Shown piece by piece: positions 13,472 to 21,786 of a DNA stretch of 64,000 bases (position 1 is its first letter; the number at the start of each line of letters is the position of its first letter). Made by a program: the position numbers and the translations under genes. Source of the stretch: Cytobacillus luteolus (GTDB lineage Bacteria; Bacillota; Bacilli; Bacillales; Bacillaceae_L); NCBI RefSeq assembly GCF_017873715.1, contig NZ_JAGGKM010000005.1:372001-436000 (forward strand). The letters are read 5' to 3'. The notes under the pieces are model-generated. The model was not told the origin of the DNA and searched no databases. It saw only the letters and a list, made by a program, of their open reading frames with translations.

Positions 13472-13939
13472 ATGCCAAAAGGGACAGGAAAGGTCATTGC
13501 TCAAAACAAAAAAGCGAATCATGATTTTTTTATTGAGGAAACATATGAAACAGGGATTGTTCTACAAGGGACTGAAATTAAGTCGCTAAGAGCAGGTCGT
13601 GCGAACATGAAGGATTCCTATGCAAAGGTGCAAAATGGTGAAGTGTTCCTACACAACATGCATATCAGCCCTTATGAGCAAGGTAACCGTTACAATCACG
13701 ATCCACTTCGTACACGTAAATTGTTGCTTCATAAACGTGAAATCAGTAAACTAATTGGATATACAAAAGAAACTGGTTATACATTAGTTCCTTTAAAAAT
13801 CTACCTGAAAAATGGGTATGCAAAGCTTTTGCTTGGCCTTGGTAAAGGTAAAAAGCAATACGATAAACGTGAGGATCTTAAGCAAAAAGAGGCTAAGCGA
13901 GATATCGAGAGAGCATTCCGAGACCGTATGAAGGAATAG
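13472..13939 (+). CDS. smpB: SsrA-binding protein SmpB
   Basis: 155 aa, full length. It binds the tRNA-like domain of tmRNA and delivers it to stalled ribosomes for trans-translation. The OB-fold core carries [18 protein letters not shown], and the C-terminal tail [18 protein letters not shown] mimics the codon-anticodon helix in the A site. RBS GGGGGAAG precedes the ATG. The tmRNA gene lies 131 nt downstream. Confidence 0.97.
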   Translation: MPKGTGKVIAQNKKANHDFFIEETYETGIVLQGTEIKSLRAGRANMKDSYAKVQNGEVFLHNMHISPYEQGNRYNHDPLRTRKLLLHKREISKLIGYTKETGYTLVPLKIYLKNGYAKLLLGLGKGKKQYDKREDLKQKEAKRDIERAFRDRMKE

Positions 13940-13956
13940 CTTACAGTTATTTACAA

Positions 13957-13984
13957 TTGAAATCATAAGAGAGTATGTTATAAT
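13957..13984 (+). promoter_or_regulatory. Probable sigma-A promoter for the tmRNA gene
   Basis: TTGAAA (13957-13962), 16-bp spacer, TATAAT (13979-13984). The precursor would start near 13991 and carry an 80-nt 5' leader that must be removed to give the mature end at 14071. Confidence 0.65.
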
Positions 13985-14070
13985 AACGTTGTAAGGTAAT
14001 TGAATAGCGACGAGTAAGAGTTATTCACTGAGGACATTGATCCTCTTATCCGATACACCCTTTTATATAT

Positions 14071-14718
14071 GGGGACGCTACGGATTCGACAGGGGTAGTT
14101 CGAGCTTGGGTTGCGAGTCGAGGGGATCGGCCTCGTTAAAACGTCAACGCCTATAACTGGCAAAGAAAACAACAACTTCGCTTTAGCTGCTTAATAACAG
14201 TCTATAGCGGTTCCTCCCTCCATCGCCCATGTGGTAGGATCAGGGACTCACTCTAAGTGGGCTACGCCGGAGTTCACCGTCTGAGGACAAAGGAAGAGAA
14301 CAACCAGACTAGCTGCTCGGAAGCCTGTCGATAGGCTGAAGGGTTAGCGAAATGCTAATATATCGACTACACTCGTAGATGCTTAAGTGCCGATGCTTTT
14401 GGACGTGGGTTCGATTAGTTATTAGTCGCCTTATGTGGTAACACATAAGTGAAAATTCGGCTTTATCGGTGAAACCTAAGTCGCACACATAATTGCGATA
14501 TGGCAATGCCGAGCGGTATGTGGAGCAATCCAACAGCCGTGTATCGACTTATAGACTACCACTCACCTGGTAGTACTAGGATGCAAAAAATTCTACCTTA
14601 GTAAGGTAAATATATATTTTGCATAATACGCCGAAGGACCTAACAAACTACAATAGGTTCAAGATATAGTCAGTGCCACGATGAAAATCTGGAATAGCAC
14701 GTCCCACCGTCTCCACCA
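14071..14718 (+). ncRNA. ssrA: tmRNA (ssrA), interrupted by a group I intron
   Basis: The mature 5' end GGGGACGCTACGGATTCGAC pairs with the 3' CGTCTCC that precedes ACCA (seven pairs with the usual G-U at position 3). The tag reading frame runs 14159-14194 and encodes GKENNNFALAA then TAA; the -ALAA end is the protease signal. Exon 1 ends in the T-loop (GTGGGTTCGAT, to 14415) and exon 2 is TCCCACCGTCTCCACCA (14702-14718). Joined, they restore a normal T-arm GTGGG-TTCGATT-CCCAC. The spliced RNA would be 362 nt, the usual size. Confidence 0.95.
14416..14701 (+). other. Group I intron in the T-loop of tmRNA (ORF-less, about 286 nt)
   Basis: P1 forms between exon CGAT (14412-14415) and the internal guide GTCG (14425-14428), with the required U-G wobble at the splice site. 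P2 is CTTATGTG/CACATAAG (14430-14449). A Q-like AATCCAACAGCC (about 14527-14538) precedes R with GACTA at 14554-14558. S is AAGATATAGTC (14661-14671); GACTA and TAGTC (14667-14671) form P7. P9 is GTGC/GCAC (14673-14676, 14697-14700), followed by the terminal G at 14701. A long variable hairpin, ATGCAAAA to TTTTGCAT, lies between R and S. No open reading frame of note is inside. Splicing is predicted, not shown. Confidence 0.9.
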
Positions 14719-14744
14719 AATACATATTTGGTGGTTTTTATTTT
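14713..14744 (+). terminator. tmRNA terminator overlapping its CCA end
   Basis: CCACCAAATA (14713-14722) pairs with TATTTGGTGG (14725-14734), ten perfect pairs with a 2-nt nominal loop, then TTTTTATTTT. The stem includes the encoded CCA, so 3' trimming must open it. Confidence 0.85.
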
Positions 14745-14852
14745 GTCTTTTGTGACTGGAACCATAATCTTGCCGTTTTGGCAACGTTATGCTTCAATAA
14801 ACTTGTGGCAAGAATATGCTTCAAAAAGTTAAAGTTGGTCTGTTAAGTTATG

Positions 14853-14885
14853 AACTGTAGAGATAAATACTCTACAGTTTTTTAT
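14853..14885 (+). terminator. Second terminator downstream of ssrA
   Basis: AACTGTAGA (14853-14861) and TCTACAGTT (14871-14879), then a T-run. The rest of 14745-15005 holds no gene I can support. Confidence 0.75.
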
Positions 14886-15005
14886 TTACTGAACATCATA
14901 CATACTTCGGACTTTGTGAAGATTTTCACTTGAATTAACGGGAAGGTTAGTTTAAGAAGCTCGTGATAATATAGGACTAAATAACAAAAGCAAGCAGGTG
15001 GAAAA

Positions 15006-15344
15006 ATGATTAATCCTATCCTACAGTCCTCGCATATTCGGTATGATGAGTGGGGAGAAGAACCCGATGATTTTTATGTCTGTTTAGAAGCATTTATTGG
15101 AGAAGAGGATAAAGAAGGTTCAGAAGTGTTTACGTTTCATGTTATTAGTCCAAAGAGACTTTTAAAAAACTCGAAGGATACCCTTGAAATAGAAGTTGGG
15201 AGAGGGTACTTAATCACAAGCGATTATAGCCTACCAAGGATTGAAGCCAAAATTGATCAATTATTGAAAAACTGTAAAAAAGAAAATTGGGATTTGGCTA
15301 TAAATGCTATAAGCAGATACGGAATATGGGAAGATGAAAGTTAA
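15006..15344 (+). CDS. Imm8-like immunity protein
   Basis: 112 aa. The layout matches the Imm8 family as I know it: an F..CLEAFIG segment followed by an EVFTFHVISPKRL strand, a central GYLITSDYSLPRIEAKI, and a C-terminal SRYGIWE. Imm8 proteins are predicted to neutralise polymorphic toxins such as RHS/WapA tips. No toxin gene is adjacent, so it would be an orphan immunity gene. RBS CAGGTGG lies before the ATG. A second Imm8-like gene is at 23444. It begins the accessory region. Confidence 0.65.
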   Translation: MINPILQSSHIRYDEWGEEPDDFYVCLEAFIGEEDKEGSEVFTFHVISPKRLLKNSKDTLEIEVGRGYLITSDYSLPRIEAKIDQLLKNCKKENWDLAINAISRYGIWEDES

Positions 15345-15349
15345 ATTGC

Positions 15350-15425
15350 TTATTCAACAAACGATGGCGATTCTTCAATAGTGGATGATCACCTTTTTCC
15401 CTATTCAAGTAACGAAGCAGGTTAG
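15350..15425. repeat. Cassette-spacer repeat 1
   Basis: Block TTCAACAAACGATGGCGATT, a hairpin region ending in a T-run, then TTCAAGTAACGAAGCAGG. First copy of the recurring intergenic element described in the findings. Confidence 0.5.
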
Positions 15426-15498
15426 TTGAACAAAAAATAGAATTACTTAAGGTTAAAAAAGTGTAATATAGAGAAAACACATATTGAGGGGAACGCTT

Positions 15499-16131
15499 AT
15501 GAGACTATGTTTTATTGGGGGAGGAAACCCTTTAGTCGGAGAAATTGATGATGTAATGAATTATTTATCTAATTACGTTGAAGTAGGGGATAAAATCTTA
15601 GTAATTCCTTTTGCAACGGAGGAATCAAAAATTGATAGATGGCTTAACTCTGCCAAAAAGTCATTTGAGGATATTGGGGTAGAGCAAATTAAACTTCTTG
15701 ACAATCAACTCACAAATCAAGAAATGAAAAACCAAATTAACGAACATAATGTGCTTTATTTTACTGGTGGGCGACCAGAAAAGCTAATGGAGAGTTTGGT
15801 AGAAAAAGAATTAGTTCAAGCCATAAAAGTTTTTTCGGGATTAATGGTTGGTGTTAGTGCCGGCGCGTTAGTTTTTTGTGGGGATTGTGTAATTACGAAA
15901 GATGAAGATTATCCTCAAACAAAAGTAATTAAAGGTTTAGGGTTAGTAGACTTTAGTGTAGAGGTTCATTATAAAGAAACGATAGACGAAGAATTATTAT
16001 CTATATCAGACAAAAGGGATATATACGCAATTCCAAATGGTAGTGCAGTATTTTGGGATAAAAAAGTAGTTACACCAATTAACGATGTGTTTCACATAAG
16101 TAAAAGAAATAAAAATAGATTGGCGAAATAG
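15499..16131 (+). CDS. Peptidase S51 (dipeptidase E-like) family protein
   Basis: 210 aa. Serine hydrolase with a class I glutamine-amidotransferase-like fold: N-terminal LCFIGGGNP, central YFTGGRPEKL and the nucleophile elbow VGVSAGALVF with serine. Family members cleave Asp-X dipeptides or related substrates. The ATG at 15499 is preferred because GAGGGG precedes it; a TTG at 15484 lies inside that RBS. It stands alone between intergenic repeats, with no operon partner. Confidence 0.8.
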   Translation: MRLCFIGGGNPLVGEIDDVMNYLSNYVEVGDKILVIPFATEESKIDRWLNSAKKSFEDIGVEQIKLLDNQLTNQEMKNQINEHNVLYFTGGRPEKLMESLVEKELVQAIKVFSGLMVGVSAGALVFCGDCVITKDEDYPQTKVIKGLGLVDFSVEVHYKETIDEELLSISDKRDIYAIPNGSAVFWDKKVVTPINDVFHISKRNKNRLAK

Positions 16132-16282
16132 GGAATCAAAAAGGTATGCTCCTTATTAAGCTACCATGAAAATAAACTTCTGGAATTTAGTAAAAAAGGC
16201 AATACTGAACTAGACGCAGCTCATTCAATTTTTAAAAATAGGAGAGCGCCGATCTGATGTTCACTATAGATAGTTGACTAGT

Positions 16283-17506
16283 TTAAGATGCTTCAGGTTC
16301 TTCTAAGGTTACTGTGTATCCTAAGCTTTCGAGTCTTCGAAGTGAATGTTTTACAATCGATTGCTGTCTCTGTTTGTCAAAGTAGTCTTCGCCTAAGTCT
16401 ACATACATTTCTTCACGAGTTAAAAGGTAATACGCTATTCTCATCATCGCATGAGCGACTACAATTCCGGCTCGTTTCTTGCCTTTTCGCGAGGCTGTTC
16501 GCCGGTAGAGTGCTCCGAGATAGTTCTTAGAACCTTTTACTGAATGAGCTGCTTCAGTTAATGCTGATCTCAAGTATTTGTTGCCTTTTTTAGTTTTGGC
16601 TGATTTCCTCTTTCCTGCACTTTCATTATGCCCAGGTACCAAACCTGCCCAGGAACACATGTGAGATGCACTTGGAAATTGATTTTTAACATCAGTACCA
16701 ATTTCAGATAGAATTTGTTCAGCCATTCGTCTAGCTATACCCGGAATAGAATCCAATCGATCAATATCTTCTTGATAAGAGCTCACTCTTTCCACTACCT
16801 CAGAATCTAGCATCTCGATTTGTTCAGTTAGAAAATCAATGTGCTTTAAAATAGTCTTCAACATAAGGCGCTGATGCGAACTAATATATCCTTTAAGAGC
16901 TAGCTCTAACTCTTCTTTCTTCTTTTTTAATGTACGTTGAGCGAAGTTTGCTAGTATTTCAGGATCTTCTTCACCTTCTGCAATTGCGTTAAGCATATTT
17001 CTAGCTGAAACTCCCATTACATCTGAAACAACAGAACCTAGTTTTATATTCGCACCTTCTAACACTTTTTGAATTCGGTTGTGCTGTCTAGCACGTTCTT
17101 CGATAATGCTTCGACGATAACGAACAAGTTCACGTAATTCACGTTGATTTCGGTCAGGTATATAACTTGCTTTTATTAGTCCGTGGCGAAGAAGTTTGGC
17201 AATCCATTCAGCATCTTTGACATCTGTTTTACGTCCTGGAACAGCCTTCATATGTTGGGCATTTACAACTAGAAACTCAATATCTTCAGCTTCAAGTAAA
17301 TTCACGATAGGCTTCCAGTAGACACTTGTGCTCTCCATCGCAACATGCGTACAATTGTGTTGTTTAATCCAGTCAACTAGTTGGATCAAAAACACAGTCT
17401 TAGTAGAAAATGTTTGAATCTCCTTTCCTTCAGGCGTGATTATACATGCGGTGATATTGTCCTTATGGACATCCATACCACATGCTCTTTCAATGACTAC
17501 ATCCAT
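16283..17506 (-). CDS. IS110-family transposase
   Basis: 407 aa, complete. The N-terminal RuvC-like (DEDD) domain begins GMDVHKDNITACI and continues with VAMESTSVYWKP and GRKTDVKDAEWIAKLL. The C-terminal Tnp20 domain has LDSIPGIARRMAEQILSEIG and SWAGLVPG followed by a KKGNKYLRSAL segment that contains the catalytic-serine region. I use the ATG at 17506, preceded by AAAGGATG. These recombinases are guided by a structured RNA from the element's noncoding end. The gene opposes most neighbours and interrupts the array of small genes. Confidence 0.95.
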   Translation of the reverse strand: MDVVIERACGMDVHKDNITACIITPEGKEIQTFSTKTVFLIQLVDWIKQHNCTHVAMESTSVYWKPIVNLLEAEDIEFLVVNAQHMKAVPGRKTDVKDAEWIAKLLRHGLIKASYIPDRNQRELRELVRYRRSIIEERARQHNRIQKVLEGANIKLGSVVSDVMGVSARNMLNAIAEGEEDPEILANFAQRTLKKKKEELELALKGYISSHQRLMLKTILKHIDFLTEQIEMLDSEVVERVSSYQEDIDRLDSIPGIARRMAEQILSEIGTDVKNQFPSASHMCSWAGLVPGHNESAGKRKSAKTKKGNKYLRSALTEAAHSVKGSKNYLGALYRRTASRKGKKRAGIVVAHAMMRIAYYLLTREEMYVDLGEDYFDKQRQQSIVKHSLRRLESLGYTVTLEEPEAS

Positions 17507-17740
17507 TGAAAACATCCTTTCTACGGCGATGATTATTATTAGAGGCTGGTGCATCAACCAGAATAGGATTAATCTACCATGTGTGCTTCCCGTGAGGGAG
17601 CGACAGTCAGTGGTGCACCGTGGTCGGTGGAGTCAGACTAACGGATGGGCTCTAACGCACCATAGTTTATCGACCTTCCTCTCCCAGCCGTAGATTCAGT
17701 ATTGACGGTTTAAAACCATTTTCATTCTCTGTGGTGAAGC
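17507..17740 (-). ncRNA. Noncoding end of the IS110 element; candidate bridge RNA
   Basis: About 230 bp upstream of the transposase carries no gene and is rich in hairpin potential, for example GCTTCCC/GGGAGC near 17587-17605 and repeated GTGCACC/GGTGCA-type segments. In IS110-subgroup elements the guide (bridge) RNA is transcribed from this left noncoding end. The exact element borders and RNA ends are not visible to me because the family lacks clear terminal inverted repeats. Confidence 0.4.
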
Positions 17741-17758
17741 GCTGAATTTTGCGCTTCA
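17735..17758. repeat. Perfect 8-bp inverted repeat beside the IS110 element
   Basis: TGAAGCGC (17735-17742), 8-nt loop, GCGCTTCA (17751-17758). It may mark the target site of the insertion or belong to the neighbouring spacer repeat. Confidence 0.4.
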
Positions 17759-17763
17759 TGGGT

Positions 17764-17828
17764 GGCTAACGGGGGCGAGAGTGGAATAGGAGTTGTCGTT
17801 GCGGCAGCTCATATTGTGTTAAAAGAGC
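17764..17828. repeat. Cassette-spacer repeat 2
   Basis: GCTAACGGGGGCGAGAGTGG and following bases nearly match the copy at 20603 over about 40 bp (both continue GGAGTTGTCG). Second block is degenerate (AAAAGAGCAA). Confidence 0.5.
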
Positions 17829-17885
17829 AATTTATTTGGAGAAGGACAGTTTTATTCTAGGAGAAGAAATATAGGGGGATTGGGT

Positions 17886-18506
17886 GTGAATTTAGATGTT
17901 TTATTTGAACAGGTAAAAACTTACTTAAAACATAAATACAATTGTCATACAATAATTTTATATGGTTCTTACAATTCAGGTGATTATACAGAAGAAAGTG
18001 ATTTAGATATTATTTGTTTTTCAGATGATATAGAGGATAAAAATGATGTCGAGTTGTTTAAAGGTAAACAATTAGATGTTTGGGTTTATAACAGTGACCA
18101 AATGAATAATTCAGAACAATTTTTGCGAGTACATAGAGGTAAAGTATTGTTGAATGATAAAGGGACTGCTGAAAGTTTCTTGTTAGAAATCGATCATGTA
18201 TTTGATAAAGGTCCTAAGAAACTGTCTGAGGAAGAAAAGGACTTTTTAAAGAGTTGGCTTAAAAAGATGTATTTAAGGTCTAGTAAAAATGATATTGAAG
18301 GTAATTATAGGTTTTATTGGATGCTTAAAGATAGCTTGGAAATCTACTTTGAACTCAAAGGACTATGGTTTTTAGGTCCTAAAAAAGCATTTAGTTGGCT
18401 CCAGGAGAACGATACTTTAGGTTATAACCTGTTTAAAAATGCTTTAGAAAAAGAGGAAAATACTAAGGAAGTTGAACAATTACTTGAATTCTTGAATGAA
18501 ATTTAG
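17886..18506 (+). CDS. Nucleotidyltransferase-domain protein
   Basis: 206 aa. The N-terminal third has the minimal nucleotidyltransferase signature: ILYGSYNSGDYTEESDLDI gives the GS motif and the DxD metal pair. The C-terminal part is helical and ends in a leucine-rich KEVEQLLEFLNEI, like the HEPN/KNTase-C region of kanamycin-nucleotidyltransferase-like proteins. The GTG at 17886 follows AGGGGGAT at proper spacing; a TTG at 17880 is too close. Substrate unknown. It could be a stand-alone antitoxin-like or resistance-type enzyme. Confidence 0.7.
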   Translation: MNLDVLFEQVKTYLKHKYNCHTIILYGSYNSGDYTEESDLDIICFSDDIEDKNDVELFKGKQLDVWVYNSDQMNNSEQFLRVHRGKVLLNDKGTAESFLLEIDHVFDKGPKKLSEEEKDFLKSWLKKMYLRSSKNDIEGNYRFYWMLKDSLEIYFELKGLWFLGPKKAFSWLQENDTLGYNLFKNALEKEENTKEVEQLLEFLNEI

Positions 18507-18600
18507 ATGATAGTATTCATTCATTTAAATGGTGCATTTCTTCGAGAAGGAAAAATCTTTATTAATTGAACTAGCTTTATGTCTTAAAGGAGAGATATTG

Positions 18601-18786
18601 ATGACTTTATTAACAGCACAAGCCTACATAAATGGGGGAGATATTCTCTTTCAATTGTTTGCTTTTATGGTTTTGTTAGTAATCCCTATAATTCTTGTAG
18701 TATTCATTTTCACAAGAAAGAGAAATAGCAGGTTAGCAAGAATTGAAGAAAAACTAGACAAGCTATTAAAAGGAAAAGACCAGTAA
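18601..18786 (+). CDS. Small single-span membrane protein (DUF4083-like)
   Basis: 61 aa. It has an extracytoplasmic start, one long hydrophobic helix (about residues 16-39, LVIPIILVVFIF), then a basic stretch RKRN and an amphipathic coiled tail RIEEKLDKLLKG. This layout resembles DUF4083 proteins of Bacillus, which are of unknown function. The ATG at 18601 follows AAAGGAGAG; the upstream ATG at 18529 lacks an RBS. Confidence 0.6.
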   Translation: MTLLTAQAYINGGDILFQLFAFMVLLVIPIILVVFIFTRKRNSRLARIEEKLDKLLKGKDQ

Positions 18787-18798
18787 TTGATAAATTGT

Positions 18799-18868
18799 AT
18801 CTTCAGCTAAAGGGGGCTAATCTTCAAGAAAGAGATTGGCTTTTTCTTATTGAAGTAAAGAGCAGGGT
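18799..18868. repeat. Cassette-spacer repeat 3
   Basis: CTTCAGCTAAAGGGGGCTAA, hairpin AATCTTC/GAAAGATT-like with T-run, then TTGAAGTAAAGAGCAGGG. Confidence 0.5.
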
Positions 18869-18988
18869 TGGTGCAGCAAAGTGAAACCATTTTATCACTC
18901 ACTTGAAACCTATCTACTAAATCATCCGTATATAATAGAAAATAAATTGCAGCTTTATAAAATAAGATAGTTAAAAAGGGTGAGTAAA

Positions 18989-19510
18989 TTGAGGGAAAAT
19001 AATAAACATTTTGTAACTAAAGAGCATACTCATGCTAGGACATTTTTTCGGGTAACAGGACCATTATTTCTTTTAATAGGAGTAATTTGTTTTGGAATAG
19101 CTGGATATGATTTCTTTACAGTTGATATGTTTGGAGAACCTAAATATTTCTGGCTCTTTTTTGTTGGAATGTCATTTATATTTGTTGGATTGGTGTTGTC
19201 TGGTTTAGGCTATGGTGGAAAAGTTGCTAAATATCAGTCAAGAGAATACGCTCCGGTTGCAAAAGATACATTCAATTATTTAGCTAAAGAAACAAAACTA
19301 GGTGTACAAGAAATTGCAAGTGGGGTAAAAAGTGAAAAACAAGTAAATTCAGAAATTATTTGTCAATCATGTAACACTTCTAATGACGAGAATGCTAATT
19401 TTTGTGATGAATGTGGTGGCAAACTAAAAAAAACTTGCTTAAGCTGTGGAGACAATAATCAACTAGACGCTAAATATTGTGATAATTGTGGTACAAGATT
19501 AGAAGAATAG
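18989..19510 (+). CDS. Membrane protein with C-terminal zinc ribbons
   Basis: About 173 aa from TTG 18989, which is well spaced from AAAAGGGTGA; GTG 18980 is the alternative. Two transmembrane helices (about residues 22-44 and 56-78) are followed by a cytoplasmic linker and two double-CxxC zinc ribbons: CQSCN...CDECGG and CLSCGD...CDNCG. Such zinc-ribbon membrane proteins are common in Bacillus with unknown roles. No partner gene is adjacent. Confidence 0.65.
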   Translation: MRENNKHFVTKEHTHARTFFRVTGPLFLLIGVICFGIAGYDFFTVDMFGEPKYFWLFFVGMSFIFVGLVLSGLGYGGKVAKYQSREYAPVAKDTFNYLAKETKLGVQEIASGVKSEKQVNSEIICQSCNTSNDENANFCDECGGKLKKTCLSCGDNNQLDAKYCDNCGTRLEE

Positions 19511-19624
19511 AAGGTATACTCCTTACAGATGCAATTGTTCAATAAGAACAGTTGCCTATATTTTTTTATGAAGCTTTTAATACCAACTTTTCAGTACGAA
19601 ATATCAATGATTGTTCAGAGGTTA

Positions 19625-19672
19625 TTAAACGAACGGGTGCGAATGTTCAATAAGTGCATTCGCTTTAATCAC
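19625..19672. repeat. Cassette-spacer repeat 4
   Basis: TTAAACGAACGGGTGCGAATG, loop TTCAATAAG, then TGCATTCGC (hairpin GCGAATG/CATTCGC). A related hairpin, GCAATTGTTC/GAACAGTTGC with a T-run, lies at about 19530-19566 and probably terminates the preceding gene. Confidence 0.5.
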
Positions 19673-19787
19673 TAATACATGACGAAATACATACTAAAAG
19701 GCATTTGCAATTATTAGCAATGCCTTGTTGATATTTATACTATGTTGTAATTAACCATTCGATGACACCAACAATAAATCTCGTTCA

Positions 19788-20408
19788 TTATTTTCTAATG
19801 CGTTCAATGCTTTCTATTCTCCAAGCTTCCTCTTGGTTTTTAAACATACCTTCTCCCTTAGCCAATACGAACTGATAATTATAATGTTTTATGTCTTCAT
19901 TCGTATGATAAGTGAGGTATATTTTTTCGCCTTCAACCTTAAAATCCTTTAGTTCTTGTATGGTATTAGGTACCCATTCTATAGTTCTTCCGTTAAACGA
20001 AATATCAAATGAACATTTACCCTCAGGGCAAAACTGACTGAAATTCAAACCTCTAGTACCTAAGAAAAACTCATATATCTCTTCGAACGTCTTAGCAGAC
20101 TTGTAGGATTCTACGGTAGTAACTGCCTCATTAAAATCCTGGTAATCTATTGAAGTCTTTAATAAACCATTCTCTTCTTCTAATTTAGATACAGTGGCTA
20201 TTAACTTTTCGTTTTCACTAAGTAGTTTTTCTGTAATAGTGGCTTGCACTTCTAGTTCCTTCTCCAACGTAGTAACCGATTCTAGCATGTTTTCGTTATC
20301 CTCTTGCAGTTCTGTGGCAACACTTTTTACATCAGATTCTCTCATTACAGAAGTAACTGTAATTGCTAGTAATAATACAATTAAACTCGATGTTATATGT
20401 TTTTTCAT
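19788..20408 (-). CDS. Exported coiled-coil protein, unknown function
   Basis: 206 aa from the ATG at 20408, preceded by GGAGGG. A short signal-anchor (KKHITSSLIVLLLAITVTSV) is followed by a long coiled coil rich in E, L and K (about residues 30-90), then a soluble domain containing FCPEGKC, which may form a disulfide outside the cell, and a C-terminal segment with tryptophans. It lies on the minus strand, unlike most neighbours. No family recognised. Confidence 0.6.
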   Translation of the reverse strand: MKKHITSSLIVLLLAITVTSVMRESDVKSVATELQEDNENMLESVTTLEKELEVQATITEKLLSENEKLIATVSKLEEENGLLKTSIDYQDFNEAVTTVESYKSAKTFEEIYEFFLGTRGLNFSQFCPEGKCSFDISFNGRTIEWVPNTIQELKDFKVEGEKIYLTYHTNEDIKHYNYQFVLAKGEGMFKNQEEAWRIESIERIRK

Positions 20409-20599
20409 CTTTCCCTCCATAACTAATGACTTCATTAAATAGATATCATAATGAGCAAACTTTGAAGAATTTTTGGTAACATATATGTATTCAATTATTT
20501 ATAACTTTACATTAAAATTACGAATTAAAGTTCAAAAAGTTTCACTCTTTCAAATATACTCCTAATTTTAGGACGCAGGTATATTAGCTTTATAAGTTT

Positions 20600-20695
20600 T
20601 GAGTTAACTGGTGCGAGAGTGGAACAAGGAGTTGTCGATTGTGGCAATCCTGTTGTTTTATTGAAGTTAACGAGCAGGCTAATTCAATAAATCCC
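20600..20695. repeat. Cassette-spacer repeat 5
   Basis: TTGAGTTAACTGGTGCGAG at one end and TTGAAGTTAACGAGCAGG at the other, so both blocks carry GTTAAC. Contains the GAGAGTGGAAcAaGGAGTTGTCG stretch shared with repeat 2. Likely a defining copy of the element. Confidence 0.55.
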
Positions 20696-20802
20696 AATCA
20701 GTTAAGAAACTTTCTCAGTGTTTATTCGTATAGTTAATTATAGTTATCATATATAGTTCAATGACGAAGTTCTATTGATTAACCTAAACAGGAGGTGTTT
20801 AT

Positions 20803-21018
20803 TTGGAAAAGAAAATTGTATATTACTTTTTCATCTCTATATTTTTTGTCCTTTATGTACTTATATTTGATCATTTCTACAAATACATCGACATGTTATT
20901 TCCGCCTAACGTTGGGCTGATATTATTTATGTTTCAAATTGGCTTTTCAATTGTAATTCTCGTCCCTGCTTCAGTAGTAACTACCAGGAAAATATTTGAA
21001 ATAATTCAAAGTCGTTAA
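20803..21018 (+). CDS. Small two-span membrane protein
   Basis: 71 aa. Two hydrophobic helices (about residues 5-25 and 36-60) separated by a short loop with FPPNVG, and a basic C terminus (TTRKIFEIIQSR). Start is TTG at 20803, supported by CAGGAGGTG at 7-nt spacing. It stands alone between two spacer repeats. Function unknown. Confidence 0.55.
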   Translation: MEKKIVYYFFISIFFVLYVLIFDHFYKYIDMLFPPNVGLILFMFQIGFSIVILVPASVVTTRKIFEIIQSR

Positions 21019-21026
21019 TTTAAGAT

Positions 21027-21092
21027 TACTAAACTAAAGGGTAGCGTATCTACAATAAGCAGATACGCTTTTTCACTAAAGGAGCAGGCTAA
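21027..21092. repeat. Cassette-spacer repeat 6
   Basis: ACTAAACTAAAGGGTAGCGTATC, then the hairpin GCGTATCT/AGATACGC with a T-run, then CACTAAAGGAGCAGGC. It can act as a terminator for the preceding gene. Confidence 0.6.
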
Positions 21093-21122
21093 TACCGATA
21101 CTGATAGGATTTATACACCTTC

Positions 21123-21182
21123 TTATTAAAGTAACGGGAGCGATTGTTGAACAAGCAGCAGTCGCTTCTTTCGTATAGTAGC
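21123..21182. repeat. Cassette-spacer repeat 7
   Basis: TTATTAAAGTAACGGGAGCGATTG, hairpin GCGATTG.../...CAGTCGC, then TCGTATAGTAGCAG. Lies immediately after repeat 6, so two elements are in tandem with no gene between. Confidence 0.5.
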
Positions 21183-21212
21183 AGTTTAACGAAAGATGAA
21201 GGGAATGAAAAA

Positions 21213-21728
21213 ATGAATTTAGAAATATTAAAAAATGCTTTAGAAAGTATAAATGTTGAGGAAGCAGAAAGCTTGTTGGAAAGGGTCGATGAAATTAAAA
21301 ACAATGATGCTCTTCCTCTTCTTATCAAGTATTTAAAATGCACTGAAAATCACAGAATACGAAATGCAATTGCTATTGCACTCAGTGACATTGGTGATGA
21401 GGCTGCCGTAAAACCACTAATAGAAATGATAAATGACCCTAAAACTATCGGCTATAGAGGTTCTTTGTTATTTGCATTAAAGCCTTTTGATTGTTCAGAA
21501 TACCTTGAAACATTGGTTTATCATCTTCTTACAGGAAACTATGAGGTCCAAATGAACTCGTATCAACTAATTGAAGAGAACGTGAATTCAACCATCAGCG
21601 ATGAAGTTTTATTAAATTCTATTTTAAAGGTAAAAAAAGAACTCGATGAGATAGAACGTCAAACGGAGATACTTTCAGATGCTTTAGAAATGTTATTGAC
21701 TCTAAAGAAAAATATAAAAATTGACTAA
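21213..21728 (+). CDS. HEAT-repeat protein
   Basis: 171 aa. At least two HEAT-like helical repeats are visible: DALPLLIKYLKCTENHRIRNAIAIALSDIGDEAAV (shown in part: ALSDIGDEAAVKPLIEMI) and the next, KTIGYRGSLLFALKPFD. The C-terminal third is a charged helix. HEAT proteins near polymorphic toxin loci are sometimes immunity proteins, but that is only inference here. The ATG at 21213 follows AAGGGAATG; the upstream ATG at 21144 falls in the spacer repeat. Confidence 0.65.
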   Translation: MNLEILKNALESINVEEAESLLERVDEIKNNDALPLLIKYLKCTENHRIRNAIAIALSDIGDEAAVKPLIEMINDPKTIGYRGSLLFALKPFDCSEYLETLVYHLLTGNYEVQMNSYQLIEENVNSTISDEVLLNSILKVKKELDEIERQTEILSDALEMLLTLKKNIKID

Positions 21729-21731
21729 GGC

Positions 21732-21768
21732 TTATTCAATTAACGGGGGCGAAAGCTGAACAAAGAAA
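21732..21768. repeat. Cassette-spacer repeat 8
   Basis: TTATTCAATTAACGGGGGCGAAAG then CTGAACAAAGAAATT. A short copy with only the first block clear. Confidence 0.4.
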
Positions 21769-21786
21769 TTAAGTAAGGTGATGAAA

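Noticed and set aside
13978-14533. Minus-strand open frames over the tmRNA region
   Set aside because: They lie opposite the tmRNA and its intron, whose RNA structure explains the sequence.
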